The notes under the pieces: model-generated | What the model was told of the DNA's origin: nothing | What the model saw: only the letters and a program-made list of their open reading frames with translations | Database searches by the model: none | Part shown: in pieces, positions 23,001 to 28,786 of the stretch | Numbering within the stretch: the stretch's first letter is position 1 | Layout: every line of letters begins with the position of its first letter | From: Oncomelania hupensis | Taxonomy: Eukaryota; Mollusca; Gastropoda; Littorinimorpha; Pomatiopsidae | Length of the DNA: 64,000 nucleotides | NCBI GenBank assembly: GCA_036898135.1 | Contig: CM072513.1 | Span: 79,541,463-79,605,462, forward strand | Reading direction: 5' to 3' | Translations under genes and position numbers: made by a program

Positions 23001-23789
23001 ATATTCTCTCTGGATGAGACAACTTATTTGATGTGCTTTATTCAAACTTTGTATCTCCCCAGTATATAATATATTAATTATGCTATTAAGATGTGTGAGA
23101 CAATGAGGCAATGCTGAGTGTGATAGTCTGTATATATAGGGTATATATTCTTCTGGAATACATGGAGGGTTCATAAAGGTTTACAACTACAAGTACATTA
23201 ATTCAATACGGTAAAATGTGAATTACAAATGAGTGTCACTTACTCTGGCAATAAGCGTTCCATTAACAATGATGCCAAACCCTGGGCCAAACTTGAGGAC
23301 TGCGCCAGGCTCTATGTACAGGCAAGCACTGGCTGGAATCTCAATATTGCCGTTGATGATATGGGGATTGTCACGTTGAAGCAATGCCCGCTTGCCTTCC
23401 ACAAGGCCACCTGACGGGTAGTGGTGGACGTACGGGTCTTGGCAGTGTTTAGGGATGTGTCTCAGGTACCACACGATGCCATCAGAAACAATCGGCCTGT
23501 CACCCACACTTGGGGGAGGGGTGACAGGTCGCATCGTTTCCTGGGCCAAACATCGGGGAAGAACTGTCATGAACAACATTGTCAGTGTCAAAAACCACAA
23601 ACATTTGAATTTGAAGCTATGTGTTGACCGATGGTGGATGCCAAAAGCCTCAGCACTACTGACTGAGCGGTCACATCTTTGATCACGTAGTTTGGTTGTT
23701 TTTTGATCGCACAAAGTGACACTTGTGCATGCTTCTGTTTTTGTTGTTGTTGTCAGCCCTGCAGCTGACTGTCTCGCTCCCCGTTTCAT
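206..23789 (-). CDS. bark: Bark beetle (Anakonda)-like SRCR/beta-helix transmembrane-type protein, 15 exons, 3' end probably off-window
   Basis: Known for the family: Bark/Anakonda proteins are large cell-surface proteins of tricellular (septate) junctions built from right-handed beta-helix stretches, SRCR domains and, near the C terminus, a lectin-like domain and membrane anchor. Seen here: 15 exons join with every splice phase compatible to give 1495 residues up to a possible donor at 241. Order: hydrophobic signal (about residues 63-79), cap module (about 140-205), six-cysteine SRCR (about 210-318), beta-helix (320-510), CUB-like segment (514-602), long N/G-rich beta-helix (603-988), second cap module, second six-cysteine SRCR (about 1080-1190), then more beta-helix and CUB-like sequence. 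The lectin domain and transmembrane segment are not in the window, so the gene most likely continues to the left; alternatively the exon reads to a TAA at 206 with AATAAA at 187-182. Start codon at 23789 gives a 60-residue extension before the hydrophobic core; the ATG at 23579 would give a short signal. Family call is by recognition of motifs, not by search. Confidence 0.82.
877..1084 (-). CDS. bark: bark-like exon 14: CUB-like segment
   Basis: The acceptor is TGTGCAATTTCAG, the donor GTGAGT; phase 0 in, 1 out. It encodes MERVIIYDSSLGSIGN and RLTIELTVNGLRSGRLAF, parallel to exon 7 (IIGDSS..., VIRFEYSF). Confidence 0.8.
1458..1497. repeat. (GGT)n microsatellite in intron 13
   Basis: A run of GGT triplets lies in the intron between exons 14 and 13 (1085-1680); nothing else is evident in that intron. 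Confidence 0.8.
1681..1989 (-). CDS. bark: bark-like exon 13: beta-helix segment
   Basis: The acceptor is GATCTCTGTCAG, the donor GTTGGT; phase 0 at both ends. IHNNQGNGVVTRYPRLDL and HANITSNGKAGFLYD are beta-helix turns; the end (DYSYYRIVVQ) starts the second CUB-like segment. Confidence 0.8.
1990..3117 (+). repeat. Intron 12: SINE tail, degenerate CATCAGTCTGTCTACAT minisatellite and CT-rich tract
   Basis: The intron opens with (TTTA)n and an antisense fragment of the SINE-A family (2007-2105, containing CAGCTCAAGAGCTGC). From 2100 to 2600 a degenerate tandem array repeats a unit of about 35-60 bp built on CATCAGTCTGTCTACATCAT and AGAGACAGATGAAA. From 2870 to 3010 a CT-rich tract ends near the exon. 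Confidence 0.7.
3118..3353 (-). CDS. bark: bark-like exon 12: beta-helix segment after SRCR 2
   Basis: The acceptor is TTATCTCTCCAG, the donor GTACCC; phase 1 in, 0 out. It encodes LRELHIERAGLLD, FYQITAVTITDSLDDGI and ARLERVQ, continuing into exon 13. Confidence 0.8.
3354..4039. other. Intron 11, no recognisable element
   Basis: Ordinary AT-rich intronic DNA with a short (CAA)n run near 3841; I see no gene or repeat family member. Confidence 0.5.
4040..4280 (-). CDS. bark: bark-like exon 11: core and end of SRCR domain 2
   Basis: The acceptor is TGTCTGATCACAG, the donor GTCAGT; phase 0 in, 1 out. It encodes GWTAREAALVCLQLGL, then WLACDDVDQDLTQC, ILCNHD and YLRCQEP, completing six cysteines with exon 10. 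Confidence 0.86.
4395..4505 (+). repeat. tRNA-type SINE, 5' part (SINE-B), split by a transposon
   Basis: The segment aligns by eye with the head of the SINE-B copy at 40594: AGCTCACTGGTTAAGCG is an A-box-like motif, TTGAATCCTGTGGTACC a B-box-like one. The body then reaches TGTCCATCTTGGCAATAG. The 3' part resumes at 5226. Confidence 0.6.
4506..5219. mobile_element. TIR DNA transposon (714 bp) inserted in a SINE
   Basis: The ends are perfect inverted repeats, CAGACATGCCTACCC and its complement, flanked by the 6-bp direct repeat CAATAG (4500-4505, 5220-5225). Subterminal TTTCCGTATT blocks recur near both ends. On the minus strand 4880-4626 an ORF of 84 codons starts MAFKRIAKKSD; it has a basic/acidic N-terminus and DVQKKFIVAANQSITGFF, loosely like the zinc-finger region at the start of hAT transposases. 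Non-autonomous, probably hAT-related; the 6-bp duplication is short for hAT, so superfamily is open. Confidence 0.75.
5226..5350 (+). repeat. tRNA-type SINE, 3' part (SINE-B)
   Basis: It continues the copy interrupted at 4505. GGTGATTCTGTGCTTATTT, AGGTCTTTACCCC and the 3' end GTGCTCATTCAAACACACC match the 3' body of the copy at 40594-40822. Confidence 0.6.
5603..5783 (-). CDS. bark: bark-like exon 10: start of SRCR domain 2
   Basis: The acceptor is GTGTGATGTCGCAG, the donor GTGAGG; phase 2 in, 0 out. In the correct frame it reads GRLKADGES, VRLSNGSDLYEGRLEV and GGEWGTVCDE, a textbook SRCR opening. Confidence 0.85.
6107..6292 (-). CDS. bark: bark-like exon 9: second cap module
   Basis: The acceptor is ATTTTGCCTGCAG, the donor GTAAGT; phase 2 in and out. 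GNKIGGLLDRDDFTV, DIYIFPGRTLTLAP and GIVVHG repeat the exon 1 cap motif, showing internal duplication of the cap + SRCR unit. Confidence 0.83.
6735..7706 (-). repeat. SINE-A copy, antisense, interrupted by a piggyBac-like MITE
   Basis: Parts 6735-6809 and 7446-7706 form one copy of the roughly 335-bp SINE-A family (reference copy 20245-20582). Diagnostic blocks are TAGGACATGAGCG and GACCTCGGTTTTTATACTC at the 5' end and CAGCTCAACGGC at the 3' end. It lies in intron 8, ending 18 bp from exon 8. Confidence 0.7.
6810..7441. mobile_element. piggyBac-like MITE, 632 bp
   Basis: Ends CTCTTTGCCTGCCA and TGGCGGCAAAGAG are inverted repeats, and both sides are flanked by TTAA (6806-6809, 7442-7445), the piggyBac target. 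A subterminal inverted pair built on GTTTGTGCCA / TTGGCACAAAC lies further in. No transposase is encoded. Confidence 0.82.
7725..8880 (-). CDS. bark: bark-like exon 8: long parallel beta-helix exon
   Basis: At 1156 bp this is the largest coding exon of the gene. The acceptor is GTGTCATTGCAG and the donor GTGAGT; phase 1 in, 2 out. It holds a run of beta-helix coils: NNNVGYGVNIQD, RNQFGAGIRVYQG, GNMHSGINITYSG, ANKGYGIITEY and others, spaced about 22-25 residues apart. The downstream stop in its frame lies inside the donor and is not used. Confidence 0.88.
9333..9600 (-). CDS. bark: bark-like exon 7: CUB-like segment
   Basis: The acceptor is TTGTCCTCGCAG, the donor GTAAGA; phase 0 in, 1 out. 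The encoded segment (IMERDPEATGKFIIGDSS, then MVIRFEYSFPRSGC) alternates hydrophobic strands and resembles a CUB-type fold. The domain name is tentative. Confidence 0.78.
9901..9985 (+). repeat. CT-rich tract in intron 6
   Basis: The C/T-rich run between exons 7 and 6 includes (CT)n just upstream of the exon 6 donor side. Confidence 0.6.
10015..10268 (-). CDS. bark: bark-like exon 6: beta-helix segment
   Basis: The acceptor follows an intronic (TTA)n run and reads TATTGTGGTTCAG; the donor is GTACGT. Phase 1 in, 0 out. It encodes GHGMYIKTS and NMTTVTNNWGDGVKF, repeats of the N-x-G-D-G type. Confidence 0.8.
10390..11640. other. Intron 5, possible decayed transposon
   Basis: Two GGGCCCA-type blocks (CTGGGCCCATTGGACAAAA near 10719 and GGGGCCCAATGGCCCATAG near 11556) bracket an open region. 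On + near 11220-11390 an 80-codon frame is rich in S/T/Q, like the N-terminal part of a transposase. I cannot fix ends or family. Confidence 0.3.
11707..11873 (-). CDS. bark: bark-like exon 5: beta-helix segment
   Basis: The acceptor is GCTGTTCTGTTTTCAG, the donor GTAGGG; phases 2 in, 1 out. It encodes MNNVTVSYAAYDAFN and GPIHIANCTIQKGRG, typical N-rich turns of right-handed beta-helix repeats. It is separated from exon 4 by an 8.9-kb intron that hosts the LTR retrotransposon. Confidence 0.78.
12170..12935. mobile_element. hAT-like MITE, 766 bp
   Basis: Terminal inverted repeats CAGGGCTCGAAATTA and TAATTTCTAGCCCTG carry the hAT-type CAGGGCT start. GGGCCC-rich blocks sit just inside both ends. 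Flanks share only TTGTT, so the expected 8-bp duplication is not clean. No coding frame remains. Confidence 0.65.
13282..13883 (+). mobile_element. Solo LTR, related to the neighbouring LTR element, opposite orientation
   Basis: It starts TGTTACGTTGAAACG, ends GAGTGTAACA, and is flanked by the perfect 5-bp direct repeat CTATT (13277-13281, 13884-13888). The sequence is the diverged reverse complement of the 639-bp LTR at 14292, with the shared polyadenylation block TGCTGAATAAAAGTGG. No internal region is present, so it is a recombined solo LTR, older than its neighbour. Confidence 0.85.
14142..14205 (+). repeat. Two-copy tandem duplication
   Basis: AAACCCAGCCACAACACCGC occurs twice about 28 bp apart, just before the LTR element. 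Confidence 0.8.
14292..14930 (-). repeat. 3' LTR
   Basis: 639 bp, same length as its partner. It contains AATAAA on the minus strand and repeated CAACTCAACTCAACAAC-type motifs. Confidence 0.92.
15040..15210 (-). repeat. Tandem repeat in the 3' untranslated part of the LTR element
   Basis: About 2.5 copies of a unit near 70 bp, marked by CGCAAGTCTTTCTGGATA / TGCAAGTCTGTTTAGATA and TCAATGTTC, lie between the stop codon and the polypurine tract. Confidence 0.65.
15186..19034 (-). CDS. Gag-protease-integrase polyprotein with a residual RT fragment
   Basis: The ORF of 1282 codons has no internal stop. Residues about 100-205 are a charged coiled coil rich in EEKR/EERE. A gag core follows, then a CCHC knuckle (CFTCNATDHRAANC, about 432). 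The aspartic protease active site is RDSGCSG (about 552). The integrase has an H2C2 finger (H...H about 775-786, C...C about 808-811), the DDE triad at about D847, D908 and E944 with 35 residues between the last two, and a GPY module (WKGPYEV). Unlike usual Ty3/gypsy elements, no RT lies between protease and integrase. After integrase the frame holds the RT lead-in (SDVPGSTTLVEHEVHT) joined directly at about residue 1199 to the post-catalytic RT motif (TWKEHLQTLRELF, LTVRPSECILGADNVD). The YxDD core and all of RNase H are missing, then the frame drifts to a stop. Confidence 0.9.
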   Translation of the reverse strand: MLRERTTERDYVAAAGLRRGTVSELHRQCYRERQADVASTSAQERAHQHQRGAASHTTRTAGPASAKATSGKHQRYCRKHAVLEQSRKVQHSQELSRKELSRKELSRSIKMADFWQRGVELNLKGKQLTEYVKSQERIWREERERELEEKRLVKEEQRRREERELEEKRLEKEEQRRREEREERRQEREEQRQEREAERQHQIELARIQNNQHAPQVTNDHTAPKLPAFVDGKDQVDSYLARFERFAESSNWQPQDWAIRLSALLTGQALEVYTRLSNDDAKNYDVLKEALLQCYNFTEKGYRKRFRECRPKSDETPKQFVERLSSYLHKWVELSGERKSYDSLHDLIVKEQFLNACHKDLATHLEEQKLQTLKDVTEAAERYLIAHGKTLGPPSATKHFQKTGNHGNQIQGSQTSQRQTDSTPPPREGHSRGCFTCNATDHRAANCPQNKSSGQRSSTDNAAAGNRQRHFSNQRQNSRSDHQVCGGSVILPSETKRTATPADVQECMTDGQLLLANGKSIPVVASAAVTVQNMPVSKGRVGNHEVTVLRDSGCSGVIVREDLIAKEQFTGDSKWTLMADSKCVRAPVAKIHVNTPFYIGEVEAVCLKKPLYDLMIGNIDGARQPDDPDPEWSPASTQHVEVVEEDPLPFPDGDLTELLRDNVVTPAQPCRPEIVGAVTTRAQAKRDKTSTPLKVADNSKAAIVDRDKLIQLQEADSTLNKYRNRHDQVTKGSGTVYFEVKAKILYRIFQHPRVNGGKPLRQVLVPLPLRRQVMEVAHDSIMGGHLGIKKTSDRIQAVFYWPGLHADVSRFCRSCDICQKTIPRGRVPKVPMQRMPLIDRPFKRVALDLIGEIRPPSEEGHRWVLTLVDYATRYPEAVPLKKIDTETVAEALVDMFSRLGVPEEILTDLGTQFVSDCMEEVNRLLSIRHLTTTPYHPMCNGLVEKFNATLKSTLKKLCSEQPRQWHRYINALLFAYREVPQESTGFSPFELLYGRTIRGPMHILKELWTKEVETPEVKNSYQYVFELREKLEQTLEIARENLKKSQDCGKHYYDRRAVNRKFKPGNKVLVLLPTDHNKLLMQWKGPYEVETVVGINDYKVKVGQHSKIYHANLLKLYVERPSETVHVATAAEIDNSFDSEELLELGDFHSKEGINDVKLGPRLTEGQKLELKDLMGEVPHSFSDVPGSTTLVEHEVHTQTWKEHLQTLRELFHRPAEANLTVRPSECILGADNVDCVGHPTGEEDNGGCTDSRKAHEITVFDPGPMTTATDEGVVSLRLKEH
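19218..19856 (-). repeat. 5' LTR
   Basis: 639 bp; it differs from 14292-14930 at two sites I can see (T/C near 19253, T/G near 19358-19360). It is the transcription start side of the element. Confidence 0.92.
20245..20582 (+). repeat. SINE-A, near full-length copy
   Basis: Reference copy of a family with at least eight copies here. It starts near GAGTATAAACCGAGGTC, has GACGCTCATGTCCTAGACG and CCCAGGATTGTGCTCAG in the body, and ends GAGCTGAAAAAGCGCTAT then a (TAA)n tail. The 3' end resembles L2/CR1-type LINE tails, so mobilisation by such a LINE is inferred. I see no clear tRNA promoter boxes in its head. Confidence 0.8.
20782..20983 (-). CDS. bark: bark-like exon 4: end of SRCR 1 and start of beta-helix
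   Basis: Two acceptors compete. Only the internal one (GCTTGTGTCACAG, exon from 20983) keeps phase with exon 3 and completes the SRCR as HIC-DGQQVVGFECEG. The other, at 21012, is out of phase. The exon continues with LRPGL and HWRGIEF and leaves by donor GTGTGT in phase 2. Confidence 0.82.
21014..21345 (+). repeat. SINE-A copy next to exon 4, with a nested antisense tail
   Basis: It begins at GAGAGTACAAACCGAGGTC close to exon 4 of the bark-like gene. It is interrupted at about 21080-21155 by an antisense SINE-A tail (TTTTTTGAGCTCAAGAGC). Its antisense start gives a pyrimidine tract and AG that mimic an acceptor at 21012. Confidence 0.72.
21540..21800 (+). repeat. (GAT)n-rich low-complexity DNA in intron 3
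   Basis: Irregular GAT/AAT triplets run up to the donor of exon 3. Confidence 0.75.
21811..22001 (-). CDS. bark: bark-like exon 3: core of SRCR domain 1
   Basis: The acceptor is GTGTGGTTGACAG, the donor GTATGT; enters in phase 2, leaves in phase 1. It contains the SRCR core VTCRHLGFLKG, then RPGCVGTENSLFQCPG and AHIC, i.e. cysteines 2 to 5 of the domain. Confidence 0.85.
22240..22745 (+). repeat. Dispersed repeat R22, copy 1
   Basis: It shares ordered blocks with 36230-37010: TAGCATGATCACAGAAGAG, AGCATGTACGCAGC, GGAGGTAAATCACCCAGTG and a closing GATCTAGATCTCAGA. Family unknown; it fills most of intron 2. Confidence 0.55.
22782..22960 (-). CDS. bark: bark-like exon 2: start of SRCR domain 1
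   Basis: The acceptor is TTTTTCATGCACAG and the donor GTCAGT; entry phase 0, exit phase 2. It encodes the end of the cap module and the SRCR opening, with ARLTNGN, GRLDLLYQGRWRAIC and the first domain cysteine. Confidence 0.8.
23244..23789 (-). CDS. bark: bark-like exon 1: N-terminus, signal peptide, first cap module
   Basis: The exon ends with donor GTAAGT (23243-23238) in phase 0. It carries a hydrophobic stretch (LWFLTLTMLFMTVLP) followed by CLAQ, a plausible signal-peptidase site. Next comes the cap motif with LYIEPGAVLKFGPG and GIIVNGTLIA, which recurs in exon 9. The ATG at 23789 is the first in-frame ATG; upstream there is only a TTG-start extension. A small upstream ORF ending MAAIEADR overlaps in another frame. 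The start is therefore uncertain between 23789 and 23579. Confidence 0.75.
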
Positions 23790-24274
23790 TCTGCTTGCTG
23801 GCGATCGCAACGCTTCACCTGCAATTTTGTCACCTGTCCGCTTCAATCGCAGCCATGGCTATACAGAATCCCCGTTTAACCCCCTCGATACGTCCAAATG
23901 AGGAGGATATTTTGCACAAAACAGTGATTTCCGGGTTTTTGTTAGCACCAGAAGCCAACATGGAGGGTACCTGTATCTCTCGTTCCAATCTCGCGTTATG
24001 TCTCATGTCAAAGGTATGATGTCCCCGGCGCGTCACAGGTTAGCGTCTATTTTTAGACACTCAGGTGTCCCTTCCTGTTGGGACTTCGTTCAGATTGCTG
24101 GCGGGCGAGACTGCACTCTCTGGTAATGTAAAACCTGACGAAAAACACTAACGGGGGCACATCCTCGCAACAACACAAAACACTTCTTGTTTTTTTCTCC
24201 CAAAAAGTTTAAAATATTTTCGGTTTAATAATTTGAGTTGTCTTCGTTAGTACAATCAAAGATCAATTAGCTTG

Positions 24275-24301
24275 TAGTAGTAGTAGTAGTAGTAGTAGTA
24301 T
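24275..24301 (+). repeat. (AGT)n microsatellite
   Basis: A run of AGT triplets just beyond the 3' end of the LINE fragment. Confidence 0.85.
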
Positions 24302-24309
24302 GTTGAGGA

Positions 24310-25430
24310 CAAAACAGACCCTCAGGCCTTTCTGAATGTCCCATCTTTCATATGATTTACATGGGTCTGATAGTGCATGCATGCAATTTTCCTGAACGCA
24401 TTACCGTTCATCAAAGTAAAAGAACAATTTTTTGTACTTAGGCAGCTCATCCAACTGGTTTTTGAAAGAGTTAATTGAAGGTGCTTTCTTAAGAGAAAGG
24501 GGTAGTTCGTTCCAGTTAGTAACAACACGACTGGAAAAATAAAGCTTTTTATAGTGTTAGTTCTGCAGTGGTTTACAAATATCTTCCCCTCCGCGTTACG
24601 CGTTGAATTACAACTAGGTGTTGAGAAAAAGTCAGTCCAGTACAAATCGTCAATTTTATGGTACATTTTTAAAGTTTGAATCAAGTCTCCTCTCACTCTT
24701 CGTCCAAACAAGGAGTGTAAATCTAGATACTTAAGTCTATATCGTGATAACGCATGTTACGACACTCTTTAACCAGTTTGGTTGCCCGTTTGGGTTAGAG
24801 TTAAGAGTTTAGGGTTAGGGTTAGGGTTTGGGTTAGGGTTAGGGTTATGACGCCTAAGAACTTCGTGAAAAAGCCGGCCCGACATGACCTGGTGCATGCG
24901 CAAATGCGCTCGGATAAACTAGGAGACCCGGAACTTGAAGGATGTGACACCGGCTTTTTCACGAAGTTCTTAGGCGTCATAACCCTAACCCTAACCCAAA
25001 CCCTAACCCTAACCCTAAACTCTTAACTCTAACCCAAACTTTAACCCTAAACCTTACGAAGACTATGATAGCACTGTGCGCATGCGTCGAATTTTGTAAC
25101 GCGTCGACCAATCAGAATGCTCCCATTCGCTCCCAGCCCAGCTAAGATACTAGGAACTGTGAGGATGTCACACCGGTAAGGATTTTCTCAAAAGATAAGT
25201 ACTTGTCAAAGACAACCCCTAAATCCTTTTCCTCTTCACACTTTTCTACACGTGAACGTTCTTCCTTTCTCTGCATCACATACCTGCATCATTATATATT
25301 TTGGTATCATCCGCAAAGATTTGACACATGCTGTTTACACACTTTGGTAGGTCATTTATAAAGATGGTAAACAGGATTGGGCCCAGGATACTTCCCTGAG
25401 GGATACCAGATGGATTGTAGTACTACAATT
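24310..25430 (-). mobile_element. CR1/Jockey-like LINE fragment (RT C-terminal half), interrupted
   Basis: Minus strand 25420-25310 encodes the RT motifs SGIPQGSILGPILFTIFI and CQIFADDT. After the insertion at 24788-25176 the frame resumes at 24711-24322 with GRRVRGDLIQTLKMYHKI and TRNAEGKIFVN, the usual LINE C-terminal tail. Frameshifted and without 5' part: a pseudogene. Confidence 0.8.
24788..25176. mobile_element. Palindromic element carrying TTAGGG telomere-like repeats
   Basis: Two perfect 90-bp inverted arms (24788-24877 and 24950-25039) each contain about six TTAGGG-type units with the same GGGTTTGGG and GAGTTAAGAG variants, then GACGCCTAAGAACTTCG. A non-palindromic arm runs to GATGTCACACCGG (25176); GATGTGACACCGG also occurs at 24941-24953. 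A related single unit is at 43590-43850. It splits the LINE at 24310-25430. Confidence 0.8.
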
Positions 25431-26800
25431 ATAAAAACTGATGATTTAATGTTGTTGTTCTTTTATAGGTGTTGATCAGGTTAATTTGGACTGTATACAT
25501 TTGATTGTTATAGTCAATGAGGAGTGCACCGATTATGACTAACATAAATGGAGGTGACGAAAAAAAAAACCCGCGGAGCTAGAGAATGAAGTAGGTAAAT
25601 AAAATAGGTGAACAAGGACGAGCTTGAGAACAATAAGAGGAAGAAGAACAAAAGCAAGAAGACGAAGCAGCGGCAGCAGAGCATGAATATTAAGAACAAG
25701 AAAAGATCTAGCCTATATAACAGTTAATTAATTACCAGCTACACAGCAATTAATTAATGCGACACTTAAAGAAAGTTTATATGTAATTTAATTATATCTC
25801 AATGGTACGGGATATATATAGCGCAATATTAAGACAAATAGCCACTTGCAATCAAATGTTATCGTCGTAATCATCAGCGGCAGCATAATCCTCATCATCA
25901 TCTTCGTCGTCGCCATGATCATCGTCGTCGTCGACGTCATCATTGGCTAATTGTTCCAGTGAACAGAGTAGGATCGACAACAAAAAATATATTTAACAAC
26001 AATTCTGGATCCGGAGTCCCCTCTATAATGAAAGTTGACGGATCAACCGTAGAATTACTTAATTAACAACCTAATTCAATTCAGTCATTTATCATTCGGC
26101 GTCGACGATATGGCAACCACGCGCATAAATTTAAATTACGTCAGATACGGAGGGGGGCGGGTGGGAGAGAGACAGACAGACAGACAGACGTAAGACAAAG
26201 AGGGAGGAAGTGTATGTGTTTGTGTGTATAAGAGAGAAAGCAAACTAAGAACAAATAACTATAAAATGAGCGAAAATGGAAATAAGAGAGCGAAAAGGAG
26301 CCTAAAATATTCCCCCTTTGCTCTTTTCGCTGTCCTTTTCGCTCTTTTCGTATTTTCTGTACACCGCTCAAATTCAGCCATACACACTGTGCAACTTGAA
26401 TGAAATTGGCGATGAGCTCCACTATCGTTTCTCTTGTAATATTCCTTTTTTAAAAGACAACCGTAAAGTATTGCTACCAAATTATTATAACCACCACTCA
26501 AATATACATAAACTTAACAATCTAATTAACCCAAATTCTTCAAAGAATAGAAACAATTTATGTCGATTTATTGACATTATTTTTTCACTGTTCAAATAGT
26601 ATGATTGGATTGAATAACTTCTTTTTGTACGTTTCTTCTCTCACGTTCATAACTACAGTATAATGTGTGTGTTTGTGCCTGTCACAATTGTCATTAGTAT
26701 TCATATTGTGTACATATTGTTTTGTATGCATGGTATAATGTGATCACAGCTTTTTGATTTTGCTTTGTCTGTCTTCGCTGAAAGCCCCTCAAGAGAGACT
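25431..26800. other. Intergenic stretch without a recognised gene
   Basis: It contains short (ATC)/(GTC) runs (25866-25945), a (CAGA)n run near 26171 and AT-rich DNA. Long frames here are low complexity. Confidence 0.5.

Positions 26801-26892
<92 letters not shown>
26800..26892 (+). repeat. (GA)n microsatellite
   Basis: About 43 perfect GA dinucleotides. Confidence 0.95.
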
Positions 26893-26893
<1 letters not shown>

Positions 26894-27764
26894 CGCAGAA
26901 GAAAACAAAAACCACTATGTATTTATTTTATTTTATTTGGAGTATATTACACATAAATATAAAGCTTCCCTAATGTTTACTGGGTGTTATATTTATTTAT
27001 TTATTTAAAGTACATGAATAGAAGTTTTTGCCATCTACATGTTGTTGTTTTTTTAATCTGATATAGGAATATGCGATTTTCAGCTATGTGATCCACAGGC
27101 AGCACTGATTCGGTCTGCAACACCCGTTCTGGACGCGAGAGCGTCTTTTTAAAGATCGCACGTCTCTCTCTGTATTAGAGATCGAGACGCTAAATTAGGC
27201 TTCGGAACCTCTCACATTCAGATACAGGGCGCCTGTAGCCGCTGCCATCTTCATTTTTAAGCGGCAAGCATCTTCTATATATTAATCGAGCAGCCTTTTC
27301 AGATCACGAGGGGCCGTTTTAGCCAACCAGCGGCATTGTTGTGAAGTTAATTTCGAGCTTCAGTTGGCTCCAAGTTTTACAGATTACAGCTGAACTGTCC
27401 ATATAATTGCTTCCACGCGAGTTTTGCCATTCGGCGCTCGATCACCCGCTGCCGAAACAACGAAACTTAACATTCTTTTCGATCGCAAAACGGCTTTAGT
27501 TTGCATTTTACTGCGTCCAAAAACACTGTAAAAACACATGTGTGAGACGGTATTTTTAGAACCAATCATTTTTGTCCTTAGCCCTGCCATCATTTCCGCA
27601 TACCATTTCTACCAAGGATTTCGTATTTTATTCCAAATCGCTTTTAATCGATCGGCGTTCGCTATATTGTTGTTTAATCCAGTTTCAAGTTTATAACACT
27701 ATTAAAATCGGCGGGTTCAACATGTTTTATGATATGGGACCTAAAATCAGTTTATAGAATTATA

Positions 27765-27836
27765 GCATCCCGTGGTTCAATGGATAAGGCGTTTGACTGT
27801 CAATAAGATGACCCGGGTTCGAATCTCGCTTGGTCC
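27765..27836 (+). pseudogene. tRNA-Arg-like pseudogene with altered anticodon loop
   Basis: The A-box region (GTGGTTCAATGGATAAGGC) and B box (GGTTCGAATCTC) fit a tRNA-Arg body, and a T run follows. The 3' acceptor strand TTGGTC has no partner at the 5' end (GCATCCC), and the anticodon stem has a mismatch. The loop CTGTCAA would give GTC. It could be a lone pseudogene or the head of a tRNA SINE. Confidence 0.6.
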
Positions 27837-27839
27837 TTT

Positions 27840-28500
27840 TTTTTTTTTAAATAAAATTTAATAATACAGAGCGAGAGAGATATAAGAGAGATATAGATAA
27901 TAAATAAAAAGAGCGGAACAGAGGCAACTGAAGAACAAAACGAGGTGCAAGTAAAATGCTAAAAAAAAAATAAAAAAAAATATATAAATAAAAATAAAAT
28001 CATAGCACGGGTATTAATAACTGCTTCATATTCTTTTTTTTTTCATTTATCCATGATGCGTGTACTTCTTAGAACACTTAACATCTTATGCTTTTTAAAA
28101 AAAAAATTAGGTATAGGTAGGTCTGTTTAAAAAAAAACATTTAGAAAATAACATTATAGTTTTATTGTAAATTTCATAGCATAATTAATTGTCATTCGAT
28201 TCATCAGAAAAAAAATATTAAATTAAGAGCAAACTTTACATTAAAAATAAATATTTAGAATCTAAATTAAAACTGAATTGTTCCCAAATAAATATCTGTA
28301 GGGACTAAAGGTCCATATTTACATTTACATGGCTTGGTGCTTTTTTTAATGATTGCATCAATTTGGTATTTCATTGGTATGTATTATAAGGAAAAAAGTT
28401 CTGTGCATGCAGTGATAGCATTGCCTTATTGTTTTAATCACATGCATGTGCAATAAATCAGTAATGCTGTTCTCCTCAAATAAATGATTATTGTGTTTTA
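27840..28500. other. AT-rich intergenic DNA
   Basis: A/T homopolymer-rich sequence; no coding frame or repeat family recognised. Confidence 0.5.
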
Positions 28501-28501
28501 T

Positions 28502-28786
28502 TACAATTATAAGTTTATTTTTAATCTATGTCTCTTTTTAGTGATTCACCACTGACAGTGTACTTCAGCCTTCCACTTCCAGAATCATAAACACAACAAA
28601 GATTATTATATCAAAGATACTTTTATACAATGTGAATTAATTTTCGAGCTAATGTTAATTAAAAGTATCTTTGATATACTGTATATCTTAGTTGTGTTTA
28701 TGATTCTGGAAGTGGAAGGCTGAAGTGCACTGTCAGTGGTGAATCACTAAAAAGAGACATAGATTAAAGATAAACATATAATTGTA
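28502..28786. mobile_element. 285-bp palindromic MITE (TA flanks)
   Basis: Two arms of about 125 bp are near-perfect inverted copies, starting CAATTATAAGTTTAT and ending ATAAACATATAATTG, with an AT-rich centre near 28630-28655. TA flanks both ends, as for Tc1/mariner-type fold-back MITEs. No coding capacity. Confidence 0.75.

Noticed and set aside
23830..24036. 68-codon minus-strand frame upstream of the bark-like start as coding exon
   Set aside because: It ends before the exon 1 frame and has no donor; at most a small upstream ORF.
24780..25040. True telomere or chromosome end
   Set aside because: TTAGGG units are few, degenerate and inverted, with unique DNA on both sides.
26694..26956. 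RE/SL-repeat frames on both strands
   Set aside because: Artefacts of a (GA)n microsatellite; the same applies at 34822, 35309, 49340-49868 and 60270.
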